NCBI GenBank assembly: GCA_037039925.1
Contig: JAXRKP010000580.1
Location: 192,001-256,000, forward strand
DNA from: Doris montereyensis
Taxonomy: Eukaryota; Mollusca; Gastropoda; Nudibranchia; Dorididae
Length of the DNA: 64,000 nt
Reading direction: 5' to 3'
This document shows, piece by piece, positions 27,006 to 39,974 of this stretch (positions are counted from its first letter, which is position 1; the number at the start of each line of letters is the position of its first letter). The notes under the pieces were generated by a model, which searched no databases, was not told the DNA's origin, and saw only the letters and a list, made by a program, of their open reading frames with translations. Both the position numbers and the translations under genes were made by a program.

Positions 27006-27954
27006 TTACTTTATCAAAATATTTAGACCAAGGTTTTCTTTACTCAGCTATGTTTGATAACGTTTTGATTTCTGGTGATCTTTTTTGTTTTATTATTAAA
27101 ATAATTATGATAACAATTATAATGACCATTGTCTGAACGCTTACAATCAGAACTTGTATCCTTTAAATTTTCATGCATTACTCAAGAAACGGAAATGATA
27201 TTCAGAAAAACGACAACTGATTTCTCCCGAGGTTGTTAATATTCGAATTAAGTTGGTGTATATTTTAGATACATCTTTTTTTTTTTTTTTAACTTTGTTT
27301 TATACCCTTTTGCACATCAATATTATATAGACTGGTTGTCTTTTTTTTCATTCAGAAATGTAAAGGCTTTGACATGAAAATGAAACTGTGTTGTGTTTGT
27401 TCCCTGTGTTTCACAGTTTCCTCCATAATCAGAGTGTTTGACATGTGTATAATAATTTTAAAAAATGTTGACCAAACTTTTTGGAATTATGTTGATATTA
27501 TGTTTTGTCGAATCTAATCTAACAACATCCCGTGTAGAGGATTAACATGAATTCATTCACCATGTGTTCCAGCTCTTAGGTGTGTATATAATATATAGCA
27601 TATAGCATTAGCATGCAATGATAAAATGTCACTAAATCATTACTTTGCTAGTACTACCTTTATTTTGTATACTGTTTTATTACTTTAGTGTTTTTAATAT
27701 TGTTATTTTAATTCTGTTCAAGAGTATCTTTTTACATATAATATTCGGAATTGATGTCAAACTTCTTGAAATTAAGGGTTATAATTGGGATCTTGTTGAA
27801 AAAGTGTTTTCTATTTTTTTTTTTTTTTTTTTTTTCAAATTTTCACTGAGACATATATATATATATGAATTATTGTGTCTTATTTGGCTGGCTCTGAAAA
27901 CTGCTGCTCGCCTTTGTGAGAAAAAGGGGGTGTGGGGTGTGGATGCATTGTGAA

Positions 27955-28570
27955 GAGACACAATGTTGATTGACAAGGTTATCATAACTATATAAAAAAA
28001 GAGGGATAGAGAAAGACGGATTGGGGTGGGTGATACTGTGATAGTGATAGTGGTGGTAGGGGATGATAGTGAAGATATTTATTGATTATGTAATTCATTG
28101 ATCCAACACCAACATTACACACACACACACACACACACCACCATGTACTATTTTACTTCTATGTTGATTGACAAGGTTATCATAACTATATAAAAAAAGA
28201 GGGATAGAAAAGAGATACTGTGTGATACTGTGGAGTGGTGGTAGGGGATGATAGTGAAGATATTTATTGATTACATAACTGTCCAACACCAACATTACAC
28301 ACACACACACAGCACATGTACTACCATGTTACTAGGGTAGGGGATTCTATGTGATTGATAATGGGGTAGTTATCATTATATAAAAAAAGAGGGATAGAAA
28401 AAGAGATTAGATTGTGGTGGGTGATACTGTGTGATACTGTGATAGTGGTAGGGGATGATAGTGAAGATATTTATTGATTATTATTGACACAACAATTCAT
28501 TGATCCAACACCAACATTACACACACACACACAAAAAGCACCATGTACTATTTTCTTCTACTTCTAGTAT
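27955..28570 (+). repeat. Tandem array, three units of about 190-210 bases
   Basis: Each unit has ACTATATAAAAAAAGAGGGA, a TGGTGGGTGATACTGTG part, GTAGGGGATGATAGTGAAGA and TATTTATTGATTA. CCAACACCAACATTACACAC and an (AC)n run close it. Units differ by indels, mainly in the GATACTGTG and (AC)n parts. Confidence 0.88.
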
Positions 28571-28574
28571 TGTA

Positions 28575-28760
28575 TAAATGGGTGTTACATTTTACTGTAA
28601 GGTTGGCAAAACATGTCTAAGGGGTATAGAGTTGTTGGCATGTCTAAGGGGTAAAATGTTGAGTTTGTATTTAAGGTTGGTTGCAAAAAGTCTAGAGTTA
28701 GAGTTACTGTAAGGTTGGCAAAAAGTCTAAGGGGTAGTAGAGTTGTCTACTGTAAGTGTA
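28575..28760 (+). repeat. Degenerate minisatellite (GTAAGGTTGGCAAAA type)
   Basis: The phrases TACTGTAAGGTTGGCAAAA and TCTAAGGGGTAGAGTTG recur three to four times with irregular spacing. Confidence 0.75.
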
Positions 28761-28889
28761 AGGAAAACTAGGGGGAAATTTGTTTAAGAAGAAAAAATCG
28801 AGACTGTAAATGTTTTGGTTTTTTTGTGCAAAATGTTTGACTTGAGTTTGTATTTATATCGGTTCAGGCTCAAATTTTTTACAATTATA

Positions 28890-29000
28890 TTGTGGGTGGT
28901 TTGGGTGTTGCTGGAAGGTTCTACTTTTTTCCCTTTCATGTTTTCACTTATCTTTTATCTTGTTGTTTCCTCTATATGGGGGATAATAAATTTCAATAAA
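28890..29000 (+). repeat. Dispersed repeat C copy
   Basis: It has GGGTGGTTTGGGTGTTGCTG, then GAAGGTTCTACTTTTTTCCC, TTTATCTTGTTGTTTCCTC and GGGGGATAATAAATTTCAAT. Confidence 0.5.
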
Positions 29001-29214
29001 ATAAACAAAATTTTATTATATTAGATGTGAAACTTTTTTTTCATGGGAAAAATTGAAACAATCGAATTGAAATTAAGTTTCTGATAAAGACGGCCAAGAT
29101 AGAACTTGCTGGCATAATTTGATTGCATTTTGCATCGCATTCACATCAACAAATGTTATTTGCAGCAGCGATCCAACTGCAGTGTTCTGTTCTGTTTATG
29201 AAAAAGCTAGTCAT

Positions 29215-29320
29215 GAATCTTTGGGGCAACTTAGTGCAGAAAGTAGAAAGCAAGACATGAATCGTAGGGGCAACTTTTGTAGAAAGCAAGACATGAATCT
29301 TTGGGGTTGTGTAGAATTTT
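29215..29320 (+). repeat. Short tandem repeat with three partial units
   Basis: AGCAAGACATGAATC-type units with GGGGCAACTT occur at about 29212, 29250 and 29287, spaced 36-38 bases apart. Confidence 0.8.
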
Positions 29321-30529
29321 GAGTGTAGAGCTGTGAAATGAATCTCTTTTGTTTACCATGTCTCCCCCCCACACACAAAAATCCCCTTATACTTCTTAGA
29401 CTTCTCATGTTCAGATGATGAAAACATAATTAATTAGTCCTGTTGTTCAGTCCAAATATTTTGTTCTCATGAGATATTACGTTTATACTTTTGTTATATA
29501 AACATTATGATAAAAGATATATGATATGCGTTGCATGGAACCTGTTATGCATAATTTTCTTGTCATTTGTTTTTCCCTAATAATCAGCATGTTTTTGAAT
29601 TGGGATGAATCTTTTGGGTTTGTTTTGAAGCTATATACAGCTCTGAGATTAAGTTTAGATTCTCAGGCTCAACATAGAAAAAATTAAAATTAAGATAATT
29701 TGTCGTTTGTTTTTTTATCATTTGTTTTTTTATCTGTAAGAAGTGATGTTCTAGGTTGTTTCTTTTGAATTGAAAGGATCTTGAAATTCACAACTATTTC
29801 CTAATGGGTTTTTGAGCAAATTTTTCTTAACTTTTGTTGTTGCTGTAAATACTGTATAATTTGTTATCTCAGTTAGTAGAAACAATGTTATTTATTGTGA
29901 AAATAATTTCTTTATTTATTTATAATATGTGCAATTTCATGTGCATCAAATATATATTTTTAATTTTCATGGAGACGGGTGGATGGATTTTTTAATATTC
30001 GTCTGGGAATCAGATTGACGTCAATTTGTTTTCAAAGTTTTTTTGTGTTCTTCCTGGGAATGTCATATGGTCACATCACCTTCTACTATCTGGCCAATAT
30101 TAATCATTTATCCACAGTCCAAACTGCTGATGTGGTTGACTGCAATCTATACATTTTTTTTTATTTTGCTGCTGTTATATTGATCTTTGTTGAAGACCGG
30201 ACGGTGGTGAAATTATAATAAAAAATAAGAAAGAGTGGAAAGATTTATAAAGAAAAAGATTTTTTTCACATATTATTCCTATTTATAGCTACACAGTTAT
30301 AGTTTATATAACAATGATACACGTACCATGTATGTAAAGTTCTATTTGCCATGTTTTTTTTTCAATGTTTCTCTTTACTGTGATTTTTGATTGGAAAGAA
30401 TTTGTTATGGTCTGATTTGATGCAATGTAAAATTACTATTTCAAATATATAAATAACGTTAATGCCACTGTAGCCCAATCTTGAAGAGAGGAGATTTGAG
30501 GTGAAATGAAATTTTGGCACCACTGCCTG

Positions 30530-30620
30530 ATGATGATGGTAGCCTACTTCTTTGCTTTCACTTTTTCAAATGTATGAAGTTTTCTCCTGACGGCTCTTTT
30601 CTAAGTTTGCCTGCCTGCCT
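30530..30620 (+). repeat. Dispersed repeat C fragment
   Basis: It has TGATGGTAGCCTACTTCTTT, then GCTTTCACTTTTTC and GTTTGCCTGCCTGCC. Only the middle of the family's pattern is present. Confidence 0.35.
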
Positions 30621-31374
30621 GTCTATCTCATTTCTCCCTCTCCCAATTTGTATGTATTTTTTTTATTCCATATAGGGTTTAAGTAGTTCATTCAGCTGAA
30701 CACAGTGGCCCATAACAACAAGCTGTCAAATCAATGTCCCGTTAAAATAGGAGCTGAAGATGAATTTGCTGATTTGAAGTTGAGGCTACTACTTCTACAT
30801 AATATAAATTTGATATATATATATATTTACGTACAGTGGACACCTGATACATGTATCACGACATGAATGCGACTCGACATATCTCGAGTAAGAAGGTCGA
30901 GATAAGAGGAAAGATGAATTAATACATAGTCAAATGTTCGTGATGAATGATTTGGTAGGACTTTGTTGTTACTAATGTTAGGCATATAATGATATCATAA
31001 AGGAAGTGAGGAGGTGCATGCTGTGTTCAGAATCACCCAGTTGCTTAATGATGTGGAAGTGACAATTGACTGGACACAGATGCCACTCAATAATTGGCCT
31101 ACATGTACTAATGTAAGGCCATAAGTGGGAGGGGTTGAAGAAGTTTGGTGTCAACATAAAAGAGGGGGAAAGGAAAAGGATGTTGATATAAGATAGAATT
31201 ATTATTTTTTTAAATAACAGCACTTAAAAAAATAATGGTGAACAAACAAAGAAGAGTGTGGACATAAACATGGTGACAAAAGTTGTGCCCACTGGTAAGT
31301 TGTATGTATAGTTCCTAGTTTTTTGTTGCTATGAACAAGGATATTAAGCATTAATTTATTACTTTTTCTCCCTC

Positions 31375-31790
31375 TCATGCTTTCTCTCTGTCTCATCTTT
31401 CTCTTGCATTGCTGCTGGCTATTCCACTCTCTAGTCTATCTCATTTTTTGCAGTCTCTTATCTCATCTTTTGCTCTCTCTTTCTCACCACTCTCTCTTGC
31501 TCATCTTTTGCTGTCTCTCTATCTCCTTACTCATCACTCTCTGTCTCTCTACCTCGTTCTCTCTCGTCATTCTCTGTCTTCTATCTCGTCAGTCTCTGTC
31601 TCATCTTGTTTTGTCTCCTATCTGTCTCCTGTCTCATCTTTTGCTGTCTCCCTATCTTGTTACTCTGTCTCCTATCTAGTCACTGTCCCTTTATTCTCTG
31701 TCTCCTATCTCGTCACTCTCTGTCTCATCTTTCGTAGTCTCTATCCCGTCACTCTCTTGCTCATTTCCCACATTTCAATCATCTAAATAT
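31375..31790 (+). repeat. Degenerate pyrimidine-rich minisatellite
   Basis: Variants of CTGTCTCCTATCTCGTCACT recur irregularly over about 400 bases. The Leu/Ser-rich frames across it are repeat artefacts. Confidence 0.85.
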
Positions 31791-33106
31791 TTTTTTTTAC
31801 TTTAATGTAGAAGACAAGAGATAGGTTTTGTCATTTTCACTGTTGTAACATTTCTATCTATTCTTGGGCACAGAAGATTTGTCCCTTTTTTATCATTATT
31901 TTTTATTACTTTTGAACATAATGGAACTTGATGTTTTCAGTGTTGACATGCAGTAAACTTGTTTGATTACATTTCATGCTGTAAACGTGTTTGCTTGTAT
32001 TTATTTGATCATGTTAACAATATATTTCTTGTTATTAATGTTATATTTCGGGATTGTTTTCCAGGAAAGGGTCCGTTATTCTCTCAGACTTTGAATGACT
32101 TGGTTGATGGTTTGATTTTGGTTGAAGGTTTCTTTTCTACTGAATTGTTTTCCTTTTAAAAAAAAAAAAAAAAAAAGTGGTATTGGTACAAAATTCTACG
32201 TTTGTTTCTTCAATTTTGTATGCCCCTCTTCCCCCTCCCTTCCCATGCCATCTTTCACTTTGCTCATATTCAGTCCTATGGTTATTTGCACATTTCTACT
32301 AGAGTGAATTGCTACTGTTTATACACACAATGTACATATGATTTGCATATTATTATGTTACCAACAGCAGTTTGTTAACTCACAACTTGTAATTATATCA
32401 TAATAATGTGTCAATGTCACCTTCATTTCCTTACCAATACATTGTATGTCTTGAAACAAAGAAATAGAAATTTTAGTCTCTCTAATTGGCTCACAAATTA
32501 TCATTATTATTATTTCTCAGTAACTGGGAGAATAAAAATATATTTTAAGCTACAGTCGTCTTTTTCTTGTTATCTCTTTGTGTGTTGGTACATGTTTGTG
32601 TGTTTGTGATCTGAGTAGTAGACCCATAGACTTAAAATACGGTGCGCTAAAATCTAAAAAAAGATCTAGTGCAGTCTATCTATTCTTAGTCTTAGATCAT
32701 TTATTTAAAATTACAACCAGATAGATATAGCACACTTCATTTAATTCCTAATTTAGATTGACATATAAGTAAATTGTCTAGATCTATAACTAATTTCATT
32801 TGGTTTCATAAATATCTAAGATTAAGATAGACTGCACTGGATCTGAAACTCGAATTACATCAATGTTTCCTGATTTCACATTAGTAATTCCCTTTATGAA
32901 AGAGACCAAACACACTAACTAGATTAGATAATTTAACATAATGCAGTATCTCTGACAGTCTGACACTGACAATGCCATTGACGTGTGGGGGTGGATGAAC
33001 CAGGTCTGATGAAGTATTTCTAACAATAGCTCCTTCAAGGTCATTAGAGCCGGATTTATTCCGGTTTCTATTCGGAACAGGTGATAATTATAGATTGACA
33101 TCATTT

Positions 33107-33232
33107 TTCACCTGGATCGAGTGGGGAAATGAGTGTAGTGTCTCTCCGGCAGAACAACCGTCGGGCCTGCCTTCTGCCAGGATTAAACACGGGATTGCAT
33201 GATCCCCACGGCAGCCTAACCACTGCCACCAG
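33107..33232 (-). repeat. SINE family A, diverged head on the minus strand
   Basis: CACCTGGATCGAGTGGGGAA, then GTCGGGCCTGCCTTCTGCCA and GGATTAAACACGGGATTGCA match the order of the clearer minus-strand copies at 42838 and 39975. The B-box region is degenerate. Confidence 0.55.
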
Positions 33233-33284
33233 TTCCTAGTTTCACATAAAAACAGTGTGTGGTGGGAATTTCACTTTGCAACCT

Positions 33285-33450
33285 TACTAGCACTACACTA
33301 GTACTACACTTACACACTAGTACTACACTTACACACTAGTACTACACTTACACACTAGTACTACACTTACACACTAGTACTACACTTACACACTAGTACT
33401 ACACTTACACACTAGTACTACACTTACACACTAGTACTACACTTACACAG
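33285..33450 (+). repeat. 19-base minisatellite
   Basis: About eight near-perfect copies of CTAGTACTACACTTACACA are arranged head to tail. Confidence 0.97.
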
Positions 33451-33789
33451 AATATTAAAATTGTTGGAGTTACTCGGCATCGATATTCATTACAAAAAAA
33501 AAGTTTGGTGGTGCAGTCCGTTTACTTCACAGTTTCTCATCAACACACAAAATGTACATGTATTTATAAACTAAAAAGACAAATACATGTACGATTTTCA
33601 AAAGTAATGAGAATTACTGAATTATTGTTATAATACTTTCCTTTATTTCAATATCATAAAAAAAAACATTTTCATTTCATCACAAGATTTCTTTCACACC
33701 TCAACATGGGCAATGGCATGAGTTTCAATCCATAACAACCAGACTCACTCACACGAATATCAACTTGATGAACAAATTGAAAAACACTT

Positions 33790-34925
33790 TTAGTCTTATC
33801 CTAATATTAATGCAATACATACTGGAGAAACATGGACTTGCACTTGTGTTTTTATTGACTTAGAAAAGACATTTGACACTGCGAAGAGGGACGAACTACG
33901 GCATTCCTTAAAAGAACACAATGTAGAGCAAAATTTAATAGAAGCCATTAAAAGTTTTTTTTACAATAAACCAACATGTGTAGTGAGAGTAGCTGGAAAC
34001 ATATCTGCAGAATTTGATGTAGATATAGGAGTAAGACAGGGTTGTATCTTAAGTCCTCTTTTGTTTATCACATTTATGTATTCAGTCGCAAAGGCATCCT
34101 CAAAAATGAAGAAAATGAATGTAGGTATGTGGAAGCTCAAACCAGTAAACGTATCAATGCTTTCATTTGCCGATGATTTAGTTCTGTTCAGAAAATCAGA
34201 AAGTGACCTTCAATCGAATATCAACATTATGAACAATGAACTAAATAAAAGAGGAATGAGAGTAAATGCAACGAAAACCAAAACAATGCTAGTAACTAGG
34301 GAAGCTAAAACACAAAATCTTAAATTGGGCAGGGAGAACTTAGATTAAGTTTAAAGCTACAATTACCTAGGCAGAGGGAAAACTAAGAAAAGAAATCAGC
34401 CAGAGAATCAAAAAGGCAAGTGCAATATATAACCATCTAGAAAAGGCATTTGTAGGTAAGCAAGAATTGTCAACAAAAAGCAAAATGGCAGTATGCAATA
34501 CAGTTTATTGTCCTACTCTCCTTTATGGCAGCGAAACCTGGACCTTAGACAGTAGAGAATACAGTAGAATATAGGCAGCTGAAATGAAATATCTAAGAAG
34601 AGTAGTAGGGAAAATTAAAAGAGACAAAATCAGAAACACAACAATAAGAATCAAGAGATCAAATGAAAGCAGATGGCATGAAAACTAAGATAGAAACAAA
34701 TCAATTGAGATGGTTTGGGCATGTAAACAGAATGAATGACAATAGAATAGCTAAATCAGTATACAGTGCTAAAGCCGAAGGTAAAAGACCAAAAGGCAGA
34801 CCTCGGAGAAAGTGGAAAGAAGATATAAAAGAGGCATTGAAGCATAGAAATTTAACTTTTTTGGAAAGAAACAGAAAATGCCAGGAACGGGTATCCTGGA
34901 GAAAGATCATCTCGGGCATCTGAAC
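33790..34925 (+). mobile_element. Non-LTR retrotransposon (LINE), 5'-truncated, reverse transcriptase and C-terminal part
   Basis: Reverse transcriptase motif A reads VFIDLEKTFDT (near 33850), motif B reads GVRQGCILSPLLF (34030-34070) and motif C reads SFADDLVLF (34165-34190), with the catalytic Asp pair intact. After a TAA at 34346 and frame breaks, the C-terminal part continues (LLYGSETWTLDS; RWFGHVNRMNDNRIAKSVYS; GKRPKGRPRRKWKED) to a TGA at 34921. Known: the R-W-x-G-H-V/I-x-R-M ... G-R-P-R/K-x-x-W tail is typical of LINE ORF2 proteins in invertebrates. The endonuclease and the fingers are missing. It is related to the copy at 45600. I do not assign a clade. Confidence 0.9.
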
Positions 34926-35142
34926 CCATACACCAAAAGGTAGAATGGGAATTGATAAAGAAAGACATACATGTATTAAGACTTGTCATCATGATAAGAC
35001 AACCAAAGTACATAAACTTGTGTGTCATTTGGTCTTTAAAAACTTTTCCACACATACAAAATACAGGCAATCATTAGGCTCACATTGCAAGATGATACGC
35101 AAAATGTAGCGAAATTAGTTCAGGTGTCATCGGGATAATATT

Positions 35143-35265
35143 AATAATGTCCCAATGTTCATACATTTTAATATTAATAATGTCCCAATGTTCTACTGCA
35201 TATAGACATTTTAATATAAATAATGTCCTAATGCTCTACTGCATATAGACATTTTAATATTAATA
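35143..35265 (+). repeat. Tandem repeat with a unit of about 43-55 bases, three copies
   Basis: TTTTAATATTAATAATGTCC, then CAATGTTCTACTGCATATAG recur three times, ending in (AAT)n. Confidence 0.88.
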
Positions 35266-35474
35266 ATAATAAAATACATTTCTATAGCGCTCATTATCAA
35301 TCCAAGATTAACCTCAGAGGTAGTGCTCTAAAACGCATGTACGATACGGTAGTACCTGGATAACTACATACTGTTTGGGAGGAGAGAAAAGCGTGCAATT
35401 ACTCGCACCATTTTGCAGTTATCGGAAGCTACTCAAGCAACTCTTAAAAGTGAAAGTGGGTATAATTGTATTGG

Positions 35475-35590
35475 CCACTCCCCAGACAACAAGACAGGAC
35501 AGGTTGTGTGTAGGGCCGGACATAACAACAAGACAGGACAGGCTGTGTGTGGGTGTAGGGCCGGACATAACAACAAGACGTGTTTTGAGT
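35475..35590 (+). repeat. Tandem repeat with a unit of about 40-46 bases
   Basis: AACAAGACAGGACAGGTTGT and GTGTAGGGCCGGACATAAC recur two and a half times. The GHNNKTGQ-type frame follows the repeat. Confidence 0.88.
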
Positions 35591-36149
35591 GTTTATATTT
35601 GGGATTTTGTGTTTCTTTATTTCGTTATTGTTGTCTACTTTTGGGATGCTGAGATGAACTGGTGAATGTTGTCACATGCACACAACAATGCATACGTGCA
35701 ACACTGTCAGTCACTCTCCATCCATCAATCAATTCCAATCGTTCTGTGTGTTCGTGACACGTGAGTCTGTTCCATGGATCACACAATAGGCTTCGCGCAT
35801 CGCTGTACAAGGTGATGACATCACAGGTATGCGTATATATGTGTACCAAGGCTTTTCCCCATCTAGACTGCATTTTTCACTGTTCACTCTTTAAAAATAA
35901 AAAAATTATTTCACAAATGTCAGTTCTGTAGTTTTGAGCGTGCAATTATGCATACCTGGCGTGCATTTATAGATACTTATAAAATAGTACAAATTTGGTC
36001 ATCCGCAGTCAGTTTGCAATTATCCAACGACTACTGTCGTAGTACTACCTTTTAAACTGAGCCTGACCCAAATCCACGAAAAATGATATTAGTTCTTCAA
36101 ATGATCAAAGTCAAACTCACTTTTCTTTCGTGTCTTTAGAAATATTGGA

Positions 36150-36575
36150 GCCTTTGAATTAATAGAAAGGTTCCAGTCACACATATCATTGAACTAATAG
36201 AAAGGTTCCAGTCACACATATCTTTGAACTAATAGAAAGGTTCCAGTCACACATATCTTTGAACTAATAGAAAGGTTCCAGTCACACATACCATTGAACT
36301 AGTAGAAAGATTCCAGTCACACATATCTTTGAACTAATAGAAAGGTTCCAGTCACACATATCATTGAACTAATAGAAAGGTTACAGTCACACATATCGTT
36401 GAACTAATAAAAAGGTTCCAGTCACACATATCATTGAACTAATAGAAAGATTCCAGTCACACATATAATTGAACTAATAGAAAGGTTCCAGTCACACACA
36501 TCATTGAACTAATAGAAAGGTTCCAGTCACACATATCTTTGAACTAATAGAAAAGTTCCAGTCACACATATCCTC
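36150..36575 (+). repeat. 35-base minisatellite, about 12 copies
   Basis: The unit is GAACTAATAGAAAGGTTCCA plus GTCACACATATCATT. Most copies are nearly identical; a few have CTTT for CATT or A for G. Confidence 0.97.
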
Positions 36576-36726
36576 TAAACACAGATTTTTTGTTTTTCTT
36601 CCCGCCTTGAAACTCTAATCCCGTAAGTCAAGGAGTGAACTTGTCTACATCTCAACTCTTATCTTATGGTGTAAGTCCACTTTGTACAACTAATTATTCT
36701 TTGCTACTTGTTACATTCTAAAGACT

Positions 36727-36985
36727 AAAGTGGCTATGAAACTGTCATAAAGTGGCTATGAAACTGTCATAAAGTGGCTATGAAACTGTTATAAAGTGGC
36801 TATGAAACTGTTATAAAGTGACCATGAAACTGTCATAAAATGGCTATGAAACTGTTATAAAAGTGGTTATGAAACTGTTATAAAGTGGCTATGAAACTGT
36901 TATAAAGTGGCTATGAAACTCATAAAGTGGCTATGAAACTGGCTATCATAAAGTGGCTGAAACTGTCATAAAGTGGCTATGAACA
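36727..36985 (+). repeat. 22-base minisatellite, about 11 copies
   Basis: The unit AAAGTGGCTATGAAACTGTCAT varies at the C/T near its end. The last units are broken by small deletions. Confidence 0.97.
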
Positions 36986-37124
36986 TTTATACAAAAAGCA
37001 TAACATAGAGTTTGCTGCTCTATTTAATGATTGATTTCGTTTTTTGCTTCTCCTGACAAATTACGATCGATGGGACTTATAATTATATGTTTAGACAGTT
37101 TAATCAACAACATATTTTCAACAT

Positions 37125-37200
37125 GTGCTGCTTCATGCTATAGACACCAGGATCAGCTTGGGGCCTATGAGGTATAACTATTCTGGCCTGGAAGGAACTT
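37125..37200 (+). repeat. SINE family A, tail fragment
   Basis: It has TGCTTCATGCTATAGACACC, then GGCCTATGAGG and CCTGGAAGGAACTTGACC, matching the end of the 8171 copy. Confidence 0.55.
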
Positions 37201-37689
37201 GACCTTTACTTTGTTGTTTTGCCCCTTTTAGCATCCAGTGTTTAAGTATTACTTGAGCTGCTATAAGAAATAAGATAAGAGATACATGTACCAGATGACC
37301 ATATAAGAAGAATACCTTTCCTTTCATCTCCATTATCATGTTTCTCATCCGATATTTTCCCCACATCGTGATCATTGTCGATTTATTATAATTTCCGTCT
37401 CCATCCTCGCGTATGACATCTATTGCCTTCCAGATACACTGAGGACCTCTGTTTATCCTTGCTGATCTTTAATAAACTCTTGGATTCAGTAAAGGGTGTT
37501 CTTATAATTCTTATGTCAAAGATCAGATCTATGCACCAATCTCAGTTCAAGTTGTTAGCCACACTACTACATGTACTAATAACTACTAGACAAGGCTGAA
37601 GATCAGTCAGACAATGCAAAGGAATATTTAAAATACAAAACGCCTTTTTAATGATAGCATTCTTTACAATCACAGCATACTTTTTTTAG

Positions 37690-39765
37690 CAAGAGTTACT
37701 GTAGTCAGTGTACGTAAGAGGACTTATGTCAGGTGTCACACACAAGCCAAACATGTCACTGCATTGTACGTGTAAGAGGACTTGTGTCAGATGTCACACA
37801 CAACACAATTTAGAGGCCAACATGTCACTGTAGTGTACGTAAGAGGACTTATGTCAGGTGTCACACAAGACAAAAACTGCAGTGTACTTAAGAGGACTTA
37901 TGTCAGGTGTCATACACAAGACAATTTCAGGTAAACATGTCACTGTGATGTATGTAAGAGGACATATGTCAGGTGTCACACACAAGACAATTTAAAGGCC
38001 AACATGTCACTGCAGTGTCGTAAGAGGATTTATGTCAGGTGTCAGACACAAGACAATTTAGAGGCCAACATGTCACTGCAGTGTAGAAGGATTTATGTCA
38101 GGTGTCACAGCCACAAGAAGCCAACATTTCACTGATTTATGACTCAGGTGTCAGACACAAGACAAATTTAGACGTCAACATGTTACTGTAGTATATGAAA
38201 GAGGACTTATGTCAGGTGTCACACACAAGACAATTTAGAGGCCAACATATAGCTGTAGTGTATGAAAGAGGACTTATGTCAGTGTCACACACAAGACAAT
38301 TTAGAGGCCAACATGTCACTGTAGTATATGAAAGATGACTTATGTCAGGTGTCACACACAAGACAATTTAGATTTAGCCAACATGTCAATATGCAAGATG
38401 ACTTATGTCAGGTGTCACACACAACACAATTTAGAAGCCAACATGTCACTTATGTAAGGTGTCACACACAAGGCAATTTAGGAGGCCAACATGTCACTGT
38501 AGTGCATGCAAGATGACTTATGTAAGGTGTCACACACACGCCAATTTAGAGGCCAACATGTCACTGTAGTGCATGCAAGATGACTTATGTAAGGTGTCAC
38601 ACACACGCCAATTTAGAGGCCAACATGTCACTGTAGTGCATGCAAGATGACTTATGTAAGGTGTCACACACACGCCAATTTAGAGGCCAACATGTCACTG
38701 TAGTGCATGCAAGATGACTTATGTAAGGTGTCACACACACGCCAATTTAGAGGCCAACATGTCACTGTAGTGCATGCAAGATGACTTATGTAAGGTGTCA
38801 CACACAAGACAATTCAGAGGCCAACATGTCAGTATTAGTGCATGCAAGATGTGCTTATGTAAGGTGTCACAGCAACATGACTTAATTTAGAGGCCAACAT
38901 GTCACTGTAGTGCATGCAAGATGACTTATGTAAGGTGTCACACACACGCCAATTTAGAGGCCAACATGTCACTGTAGTGCATGCAAGATGACTTATGCAA
39001 GATGTGTCACACACACAAGACAATTTAGAGGCCAACATGTCACTGTAGTGCATGCAAGATGACTTATGTAAGGTGTCACACAGACCAATTTAGAGGCCAA
39101 CATGTCACTGTAGTGCATGCAAGATGACTTATGTAAGGTCATGTCACACACAGACAATTCAGAGGCCAACATGTCACTGTAGTGCATGCAAGATGACTTA
39201 TGTAAGGTGTCACACACAAGCCAATTTAGAGGCCAAATGTCATGTGCATGCAAGATAGTGCATGTCACACACAAGCCAATTTAGAGGCCAACATGTCACT
39301 GTAGTGCATGCAAGATGACTTATGTAAGGTGTCACACACAAGACAATTTAGAGGCCAACATGTCACTGTAGTGCATGCAAGATGACTTATGTAAGGACAA
39401 TTCAGAGGCCAACATGTCACACACAAGACAATTTAGAGGCCAACATGTCACTGTAGTGCATGCAAGATGACTTATGTAAGGTGTCACACACAAGGCAATT
39501 TAGAGGCCAACATGTCACTGTAGTGCATGCAAGATGATGAATTTAGAGGCCACATGTCATATAGCTGTAGTGTAGCAAGATGTAACACACAAGGCAATTT
39601 AGAGGCCAACATGTCACTGTAGTGCATGCAAGATGATTTATGTAAGGTGTCACACACAAGACGATTTAGAGGCCAACATGTCACTGTAGTGCATGCAAGA
39701 TGACTTATGTCAGGTGTCACACACAAGACGATTTAGAGGCCAACATGTCACGATAGTGTATGGAC
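37690..39765 (+). repeat. 67-base satellite, about 30 copies
   Basis: The core unit runs GTCACACACACGCCAATTTA, GAGGCCAACATGTCACTGTA, GTGCATGCAAGATGACTTAT, GTAAGGT. Copies in about 38500-38790 are essentially identical. The left flank uses a different variant (GTACGTAAGAGGACTTATGT, ACACAAGACAATTTAGAGGC), and the right part is interrupted by deletions and rearranged units. Because 67 is not a multiple of three, minus-strand frames through it rotate and are artefacts (for example SCMHYSDMLASKL). Confidence 0.97.
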
Positions 39766-39974
39766 ACAATTTAAACTTTTCCACCCAGTTCTTGTAGATC
39801 TACATATTATAAGTACTTTATATTGAAAGTTTATCATTATGATCCTTATTGTTTATTTATTTTTGCTACTTTGTTTTGATCTATCCTTACATATAATTGA
39901 TTATCTCCCTTGCTGTAATAATGGCTAAGGGCATTTTCATTATAAAGTAAAAATTAAAGTTTCTTCAAGGCTGT

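Larger units (their letters stand above)
22388..33790. other. Intergenic region and/or 3' UTR of the QSER1/PRR12-like gene
   Basis: No convincing coding was seen. A candidate polyadenylation signal (AATAAATAAATAAT, 25183) could serve the upstream gene. The stretch holds two SINE A copies, repeat C copies, (CT)n tracts, a 64-base direct duplication, tandem arrays at 27955-28570, 28575-28780 and 29215-29320, a TCTC-rich block at 31375-31790 and a 19-base minisatellite. Open frames here are short, repeat-driven or AT-rich chance frames. Confidence 0.55.

Noticed and set aside
36150..36575. CRISPR-like regular repeat
   Set aside because: It is a head-to-tail 35-base minisatellite with no unique spacers, in an animal genome.
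38328..39726. Cys/Leu/Ser frames in the 67-base satellite
   Set aside because: They follow the repeat unit and rotate with it; there is no sign of selection for protein.
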